Source of the DNA: Trichobilharzia szidati
Lineage: Eukaryota; Platyhelminthes; Trematoda; Strigeidida; Schistosomatidae
DNA length: 64,000 nucleotides
Reading direction: 5' to 3'
Assembly: GCA_944472155.2 (NCBI GenBank)
Contig: OX235279.1
Location: 54,471,564-54,535,563 of the forward strand
Shown: positions 34,103 to 45,908 of the stretch, piece after piece
Numbering within the stretch: the first letter of the stretch is position 1
Layout: every line of letters begins with the position of its first letter
Notes under the pieces: model-generated
What the model saw: only the letters and a program-made list of their open reading frames with translations
Database searches by the model: none
Told to the model about the DNA's origin: nothing
Translations under genes and position numbers: made by a program

Positions 34103-35585
34103 TGTGATTATAATCACAGTTAATGTCAAGTGGCAAAATAATAAATGTCATTTATAGAATAATACATTAGGTCTCAGACAAAGTCTTGTTCTCATTAGAT
34201 ATGACGTCGCTGTTTACCAATGTTCCTGTCATGGAAACTGTTTGCTATTTATGTGATTATATTGATACACATAGTTTAGAAATAGGGTTGCCGACAATCC
34301 ATCTCAAAGAGCTTTTACTGAGATGCACGTTGAATGTTCATTTCACCTTTAATAATGAGATTTTTAGACAGAATGATGGCATTGCCATGGGATCACCACT
34401 GGGTCCCTTGTTGGCTGATTGTTTTATGGCAAAGCTTGACAATCCTCAGCTTAGTCAAACCATCGGTCATTTCCACATTTATGAAAGATACGTATACGAC
34501 ACTTTCGTTATCTGCGATAATAACGTATTTCTTGATGATGTCTTGTTTGCTTTCAACAACTGCCATCCTCCTTTACAATTCACCGTAGAAAAGGAATCCG
34601 AACTAAGTATTCCGTTTCTTGATGTGTGCCTTAGCAGACGTAATAATATCTATCCCCTGGAAACTTACATGGAACGGACAACTAACTAATTTTTACAGTT
34701 GGGTGCCTATTTCCAGGAAAAGGAACCTAATTCATTCACTCTGCTTTAGGATAAGGAAAATTTGTAGTTCTGATTGCGTTGACTCAGAACTTGACTTCTT
34801 AAAAGCCACGCTCGCAGAAAACGGTTACCCTAACCGATTTATTGACAGCAACATGAAAGATAAGCAGTCTAAACTGGTCACCAACTCAGTTCCAAAAAAA
34901 ACTTATTCATGAACTTGGAATTCAAAGGTGATGAAGCTTCAGATATGCTCAAAAATCGTCTCTCCAAATCAGTCAGTAAGACGTCCTTTGCAGCAAAATT
35001 ACATATGACGTTCACTAGCCACAATTTCTTCTATACCTCTGTAAAAGATAAGCTCCCCCGTCTGACCGCCTTCATATGGATCTATCAGCTCTTGTGGAGC
35101 AAGGTACATTGGCCTTAGTCAGAGGACGCTTTCCACATGGATACAAGAACATATTCCAGCATGGTGTGAAGCTCTATTCAGGAACAACTGGTCGACTTCT
35201 GTCACTCTGTCAACCCAGACCATGATTTCAAGATCATACATGAAATCCATGCTAACTTCCCGCGCTTTCTTAGTTACACACTTCTAAAGACAGCTGAGGC
35301 CTTGGCAATTCATGACTTTAAGCCAGACCTTTGTGTACAAAAGAAGTATGTATAATCCCCACTTCTGCCCTGGGCGTAGAGGGATAGACATTTATTTATT
35401 GTTTATTTAGTCATTCTATATACTTTTCCCTTATTACTACGGTTATTATTATTGTCATTATTATTATTACTATTCTCACTCTGAATCTTTTCCAGTCATT
35501 TTAAAACCAAAATTATTAATTTTTATATTTTTTATTTTTACAATATTGAATTCTATCTTATCAAATTTCACACCATGTTATGTAA

Positions 35586-35748
35586 CATTTTAAATGCATT
35601 TCATACCGTTATTATTTCATGTATTCACACCTTTGACCTAATTCCCTCACCGGATATAATTTTTATAAAAAAACCATATATGTACGATTGTACAACTTGA
35701 TAATAAATTCGTTGGAAAGAGTCTCTTCGCTGAATATTGTGTTCTTAA
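35586..35748. repeat. Right inverted terminal repeat of PLE copy 8
   Basis: Counterpart of 33938-34102, differing at very few positions. Directly abuts the right TSD. Confidence 0.9.
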
Positions 35749-35759
35749 TTTCAAATATC

Positions 35760-37430
35760 ACACAGTGATCCGATTTTAATAACTGGATGGCGTTTCGAGA
35801 ATAAATTATTTCTCAAGATCATATCAATTTGATATTATTATGAACAGTAATCTGCCACTGTGCAAATAACTGCCTGTCAGATAAAAAATTATTTAATCCA
35901 TGTCAGACAAATAATGACATCTGTCAACTATAATGGTTTCACTTACAAAAGATCATGGAACTGCCACTGAGTAAAACATAACTACCGAAATTCAGGTGCA
36001 ATAAGCTGTGTTGATTATTTACTGTGAAGACTGGTGAAGAATGCTTAGTCCTAGACTGATTCCATATCTTCTTCTTAAGAAATGTCAAGCAGTTATTCCT
36101 AAAATTTTTAAATGCTCACAAGTTTCACAATTTCACATGGTGATTTATCTAAACTTGATAAAATGGGGAACCAAATAAGACATAAAACAATAATGTGAAG
36201 TTTATTCGGAAACTATACAAATATACCAAGATAACAAAGTTATGAGGACACCTGGAAAACTGGAGAGTACTTGAATATAACATTTATTAAATAGCTAAAA
36301 GAATTAGACATGTTGCTGCTGTAGTGCTTAAGCAAGAGTAGGGTGCAGTGCTGAGCGCAAGTGATAAAAAAGGATGTCTTTTACATGAGCGAAGTGGATC
36401 TTCTGGATGAATAATTCCTTGAAAAGCGTTTCTTTGCTAAATGTTGTCTTCAGGAATTGTTCATGATTGCAAAAACAGCTTCAAAATATGCAGACGAGAG
36501 CTGATTATCCGTCCCCTCACGAAAGAGTCGTTAAATAATTATATATACATATATATATACGAAAGTTTTTTTCAAATATATTCCTTAACATTCCTTTCAT
36601 ATACAACACTATTACTGATTTCTATTTCTCCCCAACATAGTCTCTAGTAATGCTTTTTGTAATAAACATCATTTGTATTTTGTTCGAAAACGTGAAAACA
36701 AGTGACTGACAACACCTGTACTTCGTATTACGTATTGTAGGCAGAGTTTGTGTAAAGAAAAATAAAGGCAGAATCAATGGTCCATTTTGAAGTGGTATTC
36801 GAAGACTTTCTGAACATGATTCCAGTCTTCGTTTCACTCATTATCGTCTTCAATCAGTGGTATAACTCTGAATATGATTTTTATTACTAATAACCACTCT
36901 CCATACTCTGAAATCCGATAGCTGAAAATGAACATTTTCTCTGTCTTCAGTCTTCATTATGTCGAAATTTCATAAGGTTTTCCTCACTCTCAGAAAATCA
37001 AAAATATAGAAAAGCTACAGGTTTGGGGCTATTAATTAAAAACAAAAATCCTTTCTGGTGGCCAGAATCCTTCTGCCTTCAAGAAAAATCGTTTTTGTCT
37101 TCAGCTACCTCTATTAGAAATCGGTTCTACAAGAATAAGAAAATATTCGAAGCTCTCATCACCAACAATTTAGGTTTTTTATCTTTGGTGAATTCAAGCC
37201 TTTAAAATTTACAGCTTTTGGAAGTCCAAATGCCTTCATTTTAATCAATAACATACATAATTGGCGTTGAGTAAATTATTAGCATTCTTGGGTACTGAAA
37301 TTGCATAAGTCAACCAGTCGTCGTGACCATAGTTGATATCGTTCACAGATCATAAGAACTGAAATGAACTCCGTATTCACAGCATGATGATAAGCAATCG
37401 TTGTACTGAAAATTTTGTTATCTTTTAAGT
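35760..37430. other. AT-rich DNA without a recognised gene
   Basis: An AT microsatellite lies near 36541-36560. AAAGCGTTTCTTTGCTAAATG near 36424 faintly resembles the PLE terminal motif, too weakly to call. Confidence 0.35.
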
Positions 37431-37595
37431 ATAAAACTTGGGAACTGTGGTAGAGTATAACTCCATTATGGATAAGATTTTATTTTGACAAATCATACAG
37501 TGTTATACTGATGACGCTTCGAGCACAAACTATTGATCATAATCATATCCAGTCTCATTGTTGATATGATTATGAGCAATAGTTTTGTAATCTTA
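37431..37595. repeat. Dispersed hairpin repeat R5, copy a
   Basis: Shares with 51755-51892 the text GGTAGAGTATAAC, CATTATGGATAAGA and TTTATTnTGA, then ACAGTGTT, CTGATGACG and GAGCACAAA. The minus strand reads hairpin, CTCGAAGCGTCATCAG. Confidence 0.75.
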
Positions 37596-39439
37596 GTTTT
37601 TGCAATATTTTTAAGAGGATTGATAATTTGTTTGTGAAGTAAGCGGTAGGGAATTTAGTCAGTTTAATGTAATATAATGACTAAACAATTCTTCAAAATG
37701 CAGAAGAAAGTAATCATCATGGGGATTTACTGTAATAATTTTAGTTTTTTTTGCATTTCTACATCACTGTGTGTTATATTATTCGAAAATGAAGGTGCAT
37801 AAAAACACCAAATATATATTTATTACTGCGTATTGAGGTGTATACTTGTATTCGTCACCTGTCAATCGTTAATGCATAACTGCACTCATAAATTACGACA
37901 TGTAATACAAGCACGTAACCTTGAATGCCAGTTTAATTCAATAATAAAAATAGGGTCGAATAACTTAAGATCATCTCTATTAAATTATTATGTAAATCGA
38001 TACAATGCACGTAAATAAAAGCATGCAATGTTTGCACAGGCACACACACATAGATGATGCTCAAAAACATTTTTTTCCATAGCATCTACAATTAAGGTGA
38101 GAATTGATTTTCTCACTAAAATGAGACTGCAAGAGTAACCCATTTTAAAAATACAGTGGTTAAAGTCATTGGTAATGTTTGAATACCAGTTAAAACATAT
38201 GTAATATGTCTAATTTCTTTTTGTTTTGAAGCGCGATGATGATTATAAATAAGGATATCAATCATTTGTATAAAAACCAAATTCTTTTATTTATTAAGTT
38301 AATTGATCACAAATTACAAAGCACAGCTTAATAAACCTGTTGAGATTAGCTATTTCTAACTGTATACCACTGAGAAATCTGAGTAACAATGATTGATTTC
38401 ATAGTATGTATTATCATAATTTGATAGTAATTAGTGAAAAAGCAAAAATAATAGTAGTCATCAAAATTTTAAAAAATTCAAATGTAGTCGGAAAATAGAA
38501 CCACTGTAGAACAACAAAATAATCGAAGTAAACAAACATGGAACGTTTCAATAATCAATAATATCAAAATCCTCAGCGGCTTATCAAAATACAAAATTAG
38601 AAATGATTACACGTAAATATAGGGTGAATAGACTAATGGTCTACAACGACATCAATGATATGAGTAAAAATAAATCAGAGAATATATGGAAGAATAATGG
38701 AGTTCGCAAAAACAGTTTCCAACTTAAGAAGTAGACAAAAAGAAAAGTAGGAAAGGAAGGTAGTCAAGAAAATGAAGACTCCAACTAATCAATTAAAGTA
38801 TATCATCAGGAGAAAATGATATTCTTTAAGAAGATTAGAATGTGATACAAATAACTAAATGGATACTCGCTTTAAGAAGGTATGAACCAAAAGTCAAATT
38901 AAAATACAATGGTATCCTCGATCACATAAAATACTTTGTTAATCCACTTATTCGTGCGTTATCTTCACCCTCACCACAGCGAAATCTGTATTCCATTATG
39001 AAACGATTTGTCTGAGTTTATATCGGAGGCATTCATTTGATTACATGTACAGCGAAAGTAAACGCCTGTCATTTTAATGCCATTCCTAATGCATAACGCC
39101 TTCACTAACTAGTAAGGATAACAGCAGCTTATTTCGATTCAAAGTGAGATTGGAAAAATCAGAGCTGATTATATTTTCATTAAACTACAATTCGAGAAAC
39201 GAAGACAAAATAAAAAATGCTATTCTCTATTAGACAAAATACTTTGCTAATGAGCTTATTCGGACGTCGCTTTCAGTCGGACTGTAGAGAGATCTACGTT
39301 CTATGGTAAACATATCTTCAGTAGTGCAACTGATTTAATCTGACGCTATTTATTTATACTGATTTTTCCTTGATAAACACCATCGAAATATCCATTTTCC
39401 TTAAGCGGGTTCCTCAAATTTATCATGATTAAGACCTCA
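37596..39439. other. AT-rich DNA without a recognised gene
   Basis: No coding or repeat features assigned on either strand. Confidence 0.35.
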
Positions 39440-39980
39440 AATTTTTTAGTTTGGCGGCAAGATGTAGGAAAACAGACATGCATGTCATTAAATTTGGAAC
39501 CAGTCAGTTGGATGTAGGTGATCTCAAGCGACTGTTAATCACACCACTGAAAATGGAAACCAATAAACATCACACCAAACACCAGAGCGTTTTCCAATAG
39601 GTCACTAGGTCACCAGACCCACTACACCTGCATGACGCATCACTTGAAACTGTTTATGTATGCTTGTGATTTTCTGCTAAAACACATGATCGCCTTCATG
39701 TGTTCCATCTTATTCTAGGGGCTGCTGAAACAGATGACTAGATATTACTAGGATGGAGGACCTAGTACAACTTGTGATGTCAGTTATCAGCAGTATGCTT
39801 TATACGCGTTTCGTGATAGTTGGGTCTTGTTGCCAGGATGTAGGTGGTCCCAAGCGAGTGGTGGTGTGCCCCACTGATACTCAGACCCAGTAACCATTGC
39901 TTTAAACGCCAAAGGATCATCTACTAGGCCCGTAAGCCACAAGAGCAACCCCTTGTACAATGAGCATAATTTGAAATCGT
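39440..39980 (+). repeat. Two diverged direct repeats of an unknown GC-richer element
   Basis: GATGTAGGTGATCTCAAGCG (near 39514) and GATGTAGGTGGTCCCAAGCG (near 39838) start two ~100-bp segments that align through an ACCACTGA/CCCACTGA block, an AACCA block and CCAxAG. Base composition is less AT-rich than the flanks. I see no coding content. Confidence 0.45.
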
Positions 39981-40263
39981 TTGTTAATATTAGTTATTTC
40001 CTGTCGATACAGCTTACCAAGTTTTTTCAGTGTCATTTGAATATCCACCTTCCTTTGTCTGATGCTGAGGTATTACCAGGTTTAATAACTCAAGTTTAAT
40101 CGTGCGGTGCTTGCTAACCATGGAATCCTGGACATACTTTTGCTCCTGTTTTAGCTTACCATTTGGGTGTGACGCATTAAATTTAGCCTCGTTTTCTTAC
40201 TTGTGCCAACATCGGTCTACCCCTTTAGGAGTCCGTATGTCGAAATTATTCTGATCATTCCGG

Positions 40264-41095
40264 TCAGATATTATCATTATTATTTTTCCCTTGGGTTCCT
40301 AGTGGAACATAGGGCTTCAACTGCACGCCTCCACTTGCTTCTCTCTTCTGCTGTACTTTTCACTTGCATCCATGTTATTCCATACTGTTTCATCTCCTCC
40401 TCACACGATCTCCTCCATGTCACCCTTGGACGTCCCACTCGTCGCTTCCCTTTCGGGTTCCACTCGAGGGCCTGACGTGCGATGTCACCCAACGGCCTCC
40501 TCAGCGAGTGTCCGATCCATCTCCACTTTCTCCTGCATATTTGTTGGGCGATTGGTTCCTGTTTCGTTTGTTCCCATAGCTTCTTGTTGGTGATTCTTTC
40601 CGGCCATCTAATCTTCAGTATGGAGCGAAGACAGTTGTTGATAAAGGTCTGCAACCTGTTGAAAATATTCTTGGTGACCCGCCAAGTTTCTGATCCGTAA
40701 AGCAAAATTGACTTGACGTTTGTATTGAAAATCCGAATTTTGTTGTTGATGCTGAGTGACGAAGATTTCCAGATTGGTTTCAGGTTGATGAATGTGTTTC
40801 TCGCCTTCCCGATTTTCGATTTGACATCCTCGTCCGTTCCTCCTGTAGTTGAGACAATGCTCCCTAGATAAGTAAAAGAAGTAACCTCTTTCAAATCCCT
40901 CCCGTTGATGGTGATTGGCGCTGGATGTTGTTGTTGTTGTTGTTTGGTTATTTTCATAACCTCCGTCTTGTCTATATTCACCTGGAGTCCTGTCTTTGCT
41001 GCTTCTTCGACCAGTTTGTCGGTTTTCGCTTGTAAGTCTTCGATTTTGTGTGACATCAAACATAAATCATCCGCAAATCCGGTCAGATATATCAG
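40264..41095 (-). mobile_element. RTE-clade LINE, 5'-truncated, best-preserved copy
   Basis: Minus-strand frame open for about 270 codons. It starts at RT motif C (GFADDLCLMSHK), then EEAAKTGLQVNIDKTEVMKI, a five-Gln tract, EVTSFTYLGSIVSTTGGTDEDV, SETWRVTKNIFNRLQTFINNCLRSILKIRWPERI (in register), ICRRKWRWIGH, GRPRVTWRRSCEEEM and terminal EALCSTRNPREK. The 3' end is a short AATAATGATAATA tract. No stop interrupts the RT part, so this is young relative to the other copies, but everything upstream of motif C (endonuclease and RT motifs 0-B) is missing. The open frame continues to 41161 in unrelated sequence. Confidence 0.9.
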
Positions 41096-41974
41096 CCTCA
41101 ATTCACAAACATCAGTATAGATTTTCACAAACTGGCGGTAACCCATAAGGCTAGCGTTCAATGCTTTCGCGATTGATGTGATGGGTACTGGGTACGAGTC
41201 TCAATAGGAATGCCATTGACTGGGGATTACGTCTACTCAGCTGACAGATTTCAAATAGGGACAAATGAGCTCGCTTGAGTCTGCTGCTACGCAACAACAA
41301 AACAATAAACCTAAAAAATGTGGCCAGAAATTGCCAAACTGTTGAGCTACAAGTAAAAATCCGAAACACAAGGTTTGTTTCAAATATCCTGCTGTATAAC
41401 AAACAAAAATAATGAAGAGAATTTATAGGCCACAGACTGTGAGGTATCCACGTTGAATACCGTCAAAACCACTGTAATGTAAACCAATAAGGAAATAGAA
41501 TAGCTTTGTCAAAAAGCGGTCCACGGTAAGCAATAAATAGTAATATGAGAATGTGCAAGTCAAAGAAAAACCACTGTTCAACAATGTGTGGGGCATTCAG
41601 AAAACATACTTTAGATACCGTTCAGCCATAGGAAGGCAGTTGCCACACGACAGAATAGTGGAGATAAATCAGTAATTATCATAGCAGATTGATTATACTG
41701 TTAACAAAATCTCATGCTACTTATCGGTAGTAAGTAGTATGAAGTTGAACACAAATAAACTAAAGGATGATGGATGAGAATTAACACATTATTTATTTAC
41801 TTTGTATTGTCATCACTGGCACTATGGTAACTGCGCATGTATTTTCACGATTTTGTGATATGGTTATACTGAAATTATTATTTTCTTGCACAGGTATTTA
41901 TTAACCTTGTCAATAAGATTCTGCCATGGACGTATTCCCCTTTATGAAATTGAATAAAGCAGGAACAACAGTTT
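41096..41974. other. No gene seen
   Basis: Flank between the RTE and gypsy fragments; a minus-strand frame at 41151-41402 has no recognised content. Confidence 0.35.
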
Positions 41975-43170
41975 GTGCAGAATAAGATAGTACCATTGTA
42001 ACAACAACGGGACTCTGACTTGGCGAGAGAACGACGGAAGCTGGCTGGCTATCATACCTCAGTCCTCGCACCACGACATGATAGAAGAATGTCACCAGCT
42101 AGCACATACAGGCGTGGCCAGAACAACTGACCTCCTAAGACAAAGCATGTACTGGCCAGGTATGAGAGAAGACGTAGCAAGATACGTACTTGGTTGGATG
42201 TCCACGGCGCCAGCTAATGAAAGGCGACCGGTGCATACGACCACCGCTTCAGTCGATTCCAGTTACGGCGATAGGTGACTTGTGGTCCGTAGATGTCATG
42301 GGTCCATTTCCTCAGACATCTAATGGTAATCAGTACCTCCTGGTGATGACGGAACACGCGACACGATGGGTAGACGCCGTAGCGATCCCAGATCAACGTG
42401 CAAAGACCGTGACAGACGCAGTAGTTAAACACATCGTTGCAGACCACGGCGTACCAAAGACAATACTGACAGACCAAGGTCCCTGTTTCGAGAGTGAAGA
42501 ATTTACTTCCCGTTTGCAACAGCTGGGCATCAAGAGGGTCAGAACGACCCCATATCATCCACAGACGAATGGCCTAACGGAGAGAAACAACCGTACACTG
42601 AAGGAGTGGCTGGCCTCGAAGGGCGGTAACTGGGAAACGGAGCTTCCACTGATTTTACTGACGCATCGGGCTACCACTCAGGAAACAACGAAGAAGTCGC
42701 CCTTTCAACTGATGTATTGTAGAAAACCACGATTACCGATACACAACGAGACCTGTCCCCTTCACCAAAAGTGGAGTACGACGAAATTAAAAGCAGAGCG
42801 GAAAGAGGCCGTCAAGAATGTAATATGGAAGCAGATGAAAGGAAAGACGCGGTGCATCACCTTTGCAGTCGGGGACCAATTGAAGTGTAGAGACAGGAGA
42901 TATACAGTTGGAGGCAGGCCAGGTTCACGGAAACTCCTGCCAAAGTGGGAAGGACCATACACAATCACAAAAAGACGGGGTCAAGTATATACCGTCCGAA
43001 GAGGTGACAAACAGAAGCGAGTTAATGCCAGTCAGCTCCAACGATGGGTACAGTGGGACAAGCCGATCAGCAACAATCCTCAACTAGAGGATGTAGCACC
43101 AAGAAGGTCGGAACGCCTGCGTACGAAGCTATTTGACGGGGGGACGAGTGTGGTGAGAGCAAGCTGCTAG
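41975..43170 (+). pseudogene. Ty3/gypsy integrase, 5'-truncated and frameshifted
   Basis: The first frame reads NGTLTWREND...MIEECHQLAHTGVARTTDLLRQSMYWPGM, the HH half of the HHCC zinc finger. Near 42190-42200 a TTGG duplication shifts the frame. The second frame resumes with GCPRRQLMKGD (second Cys replaced by Arg), then the catalytic core. Asp35 (WSVDVMGPF), Asp95 (LTDQGPCF) and Glu131 (LTERNNR), numbered from 42190, give D-59-D-35-E, i.e. DD35E. A C-terminal GPYTI (GPF/Y-like) segment follows, with a basic tail ending at TAG 43168-43170. Gag, protease, RT and RNase H are absent. Base composition is markedly less AT-rich than its surroundings. Confidence 0.92.
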
Positions 43171-43467
43171 CCAATTGGTAGACACTGATCTACGCTGATT
43201 GGTAGAAATTAATCTAGGCTGATTCAACAACCGATCACAGCTGACCTAGACGTGGACAAATATGATTCGCAGACAAGTGGCTCGCATTTCCGAGAAATAT
43301 CGAAAACGAGAAAGCAGAAGACTGCGTTTGTTTGCAAACAACCAATCAGAAGACCGCCTTCTTTCTGCGGGCAGAGCCTTATTAATGTACGTAAAATACA
43401 TATAAATACCTGTTGGTTTTCGTAATAAAACTGATCTGTTGCCTGGCCCTTGTCTTCTGTTGTTACA
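43149..43467 (+). repeat. 3' LTR of the gypsy fragment
   Basis: Preceded by a polypurine tract (GGGGGGACGAG, 43138-43148). The LTR runs from TGTGGTGAG to GTTGTTACA. It contains TATAAATA at 43401-43408 and AATAAA at 43424-43429, a short R region. The last 22 bases of the integrase frame overlap the LTR. No 5' LTR is present in the window. Confidence 0.75.
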
Positions 43468-44142
43468 CCATCATTTACTTCGTTGGCTTCTCATCATTCT
43501 CTTACAGCCTTAAAAAATATATTAGTATTGTGTACAGAAAGTTAAAGTTTGTAAAAAAATAAATGCTTATTTACAGTGTCAAGAGTGTTACCAAATAAAT
43601 ACGAGACGTGAATGAGACGATAAGTTGAGTGAAGGTGAAAAGTTTGGAAGTTACCAGAAATGCCGTAACACAACTCAAATTGTCTGCCATCCGGCAGATG
43701 CACGTCCGTGATTCGTACTGTTTTCTACTAAAAGTACAATCATCCGTCAGTTATCAACAACCCAATACTACAAAACTCACAACAAGGTACTTCAAGAAAT
43801 TTGAAATATATTTTATAATTCTGAAAACTAAACTAGAGAATCCCTCTGTAAATCGACTTCGAAATATATATAATCCTGGATGTGAGATGTTAATTCAGAA
43901 TTCATGCAATTAAATATGAGGTGCAGCTAATAGAAATACGGGCAATATGTGATTCCAGAGAACATACATAATATACCTATCTATCCATCTATGCAAGTAA
44001 GAATAATATTCTGCATTAAAATATGTACATATTTATACACATATTGGCATAATGCAGAAAAAATGAAAAAAAAATAGGTAGAAATAAAGATTCAAGCATG
44101 AAATGAATACAAAAATGAAACAGACTAAAACGTATACAAAAA
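43468..44142. other. No gene seen
   Basis: A plus-strand frame at 43629-43913 (about 94 codons) lacks any recognised motif or repeat similarity. Confidence 0.35.
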
Positions 44143-44489
44143 GCAATTTGTTGTCCAACGGAATCATCGCTTTTCCATCTCGTAAATTCTCATAATTTAT
44201 CTTTCAACTTAATTTCAAGTATAGCGATAAGAATGACTGTATATTGAACTACTGTACAATTATTATGAGACCTCCTTTCAGCTAGCATTTCTCTGTAATC
44301 TGTTTTGATATTATGTGAAGATGAAGGCAGTTTACAACTACAACTATACACCATAATGTCCATTCGGTGATCGAAGGTGCTAGATTTAATTTGAAGAATT
44401 CAGGCAGCGCTGGAATGAAATGCTATATTGATCTGTAGCAGTTTTCTGGTAATCTAGCTATTACAATCTCACAGACAAACGTTGACTGT
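44143..44489. repeat. Long inverted repeat R3, left arm
   Basis: About 346 bp that match 51893-52238 in reverse complement at very high identity by eye. Differences include CTTTTCC/CTTTTTC near the outer edge and GACTGTC/GACTGCC at the inner edge. No coding potential or terminal motifs recognised. Confidence 0.92.
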
Positions 44490-45771
44490 CAAATTTACTA
44501 AGTGATGACAATTCTAATCAATACCGTACGTGATAGGTATTCAAACAAATCTGGAAGCTTCGAGTAGACATATCAAAATATAGAAATTAGAGGCTTACCA
44601 TGTACATTTAACTATATAATGTTGATCATCCTTTGTAATAATGTTATACCGGTGAAAAGGAAATTGTGTTGTTAGTGATTATAATAATAACAGCTCTATT
44701 CTGGACACAAAGCTTACACAGTGTACAGAACTCTCAGCTCAATTTATCACATAATATTTTCTCCTCATCCAGGATCTTCAACTTAAATGACAACCTATAG
44801 TATATGACACAGTTCGATCTGAAACTTAGACTAATCACTTATGATATTTTACCTTTACCTCCAACAAATGAGCCCCAGTAGTTTGAAAGCCAATCAAAAA
44901 TGTGCGCGAGTACATTTGACGACCCAAGGACGTTATTAAATGGATAAAACAATAAAAAATATAATGCCTTGTGTTGGATGGAAATTCAAGTAGCCCATTA
45001 ATTCAAGCAGGCCACAAAAATAAAGCAAACCAGTTTATAATGTATTTGTGTACACCGAAACATTCTGAAGCCAAAATCACTAGATACCGTTTTCCTTCTC
45101 TTTACTGACATTTCGCCTCACAACTGCATTATTCATCTACCTCATTACTGTATCACCTCTAGTGAGTTGACATTTCTTTCCGAGACTGCCATATAAGAGT
45201 AGAGTATAAGTTCTCATATGGGAGGTTACATTTCCGAAATTCTCATTCAGACTAAGACCGCCACGTATAACTGAGACTTTTCTTATACTGATTCATATTG
45301 TTGTGGAACACTACCAAAGTCGTTTAACTTTATTGACTACACACTGTATCAACTACGGAAAATGTTTGCTTCAGAGTTTCGTTAACCATTTTTAGTGAAT
45401 ATCTTCCTAAAATTTATGAAGAACACAGTGGGAGTTAAGGTTTGCGATGCATACGTCAAATACGTCGCCAAATAAACTAAACAGGATGAACATTTTTGAA
45501 GTGCATATTACTACAGATTGGATAAGAAGCAAATGTAGGTAGTTCTCCCGATACTGCATATCTCAGGGACAACGGTGCCAATTTAATCTGCAAGTTCTGA
45601 ATGACAAGAATAGTTTAGTAAGACTGATTTCTTTGCTCCATACTTTGTTTACTTATGACATTCCACGTTTTGAACAGTACAATATTCTAGACTATTCAAA
45701 TTCTCCATCCATCATACAGTACATCATCGGAATGCTTATTAAAAACTACTGCAGTAGAATAATAATAGCAT
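44490..45771. other. Intergenic DNA
   Basis: AT-rich, between repeat R3 and EF-hand gene 3. Nothing recognised. Confidence 0.35.
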
Positions 45772-45777
45772 TTTATT
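45772..45777 (-). terminator. Poly(A) signal of EF-hand gene 3
   Basis: TTTATT on the plus strand (AATAAA in sense), about 130 bases after the stop codon. Confidence 0.55.
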
Positions 45778-45908
45778 TCACTTAATATGTGGAATGTATC
45801 TTCATAATGAAAGGACAATTACAGAAACGTAATGAAAATATTCAGTGGAAAACAGACTGACTGTTCACGCACACGACTAATCAGTATGCGTCAGATTAAT
45901 TCATCAAG

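Larger units (their letters stand above)
33905..35758 (+). mobile_element. Penelope-like element copy 8, with TSD and inverted pLTRs
   Basis: The direct repeat AATTTCAAATAT occurs at 33905-33916 and 35747-35758 and brackets the insertion. Inside are inverted terminal repeats, and the coding body at 34166-35395. Body motifs: A FSLDMTSLFTNVP, B DGIAMGSPLGPLLADCF, C YERYVYDTFVICD, then PFLDVCLSRR, VPISRKRNLIHSL, MNLEFKGDEASDML and the C-terminal tail LLKTAEALAIHDFKPDLCVQKK. The first Asp of the catalytic YVDD pair is Tyr (GTATACGAC near 34490), a disabling change. A frameshift near 34650 and stops near 34912 and 35118 break the frame, and the GIY-YIG core is mostly deleted after 35090. The fingers domain is absent at the 5' end. 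Confidence 0.9.

Noticed and set aside
37431..37595. Active hammerhead ribozyme at the CTGATGACG string
   Set aside because: On the plus strand CTGATGA is not followed by a stem and GAAA; on the minus strand the GAAA-like side lacks a proper CUGANGA. Kept only as a repeat with a speculative origin.
40608..41063. 151-codon second minus-strand frame and several plus-strand frames over the RTE copy
   Set aside because: All are shadows of the RTE reverse transcriptase frame at 40280-41095.
42214..42558. 114-codon minus-strand frame
   Set aside because: Shadow of the gypsy integrase core on the plus strand.
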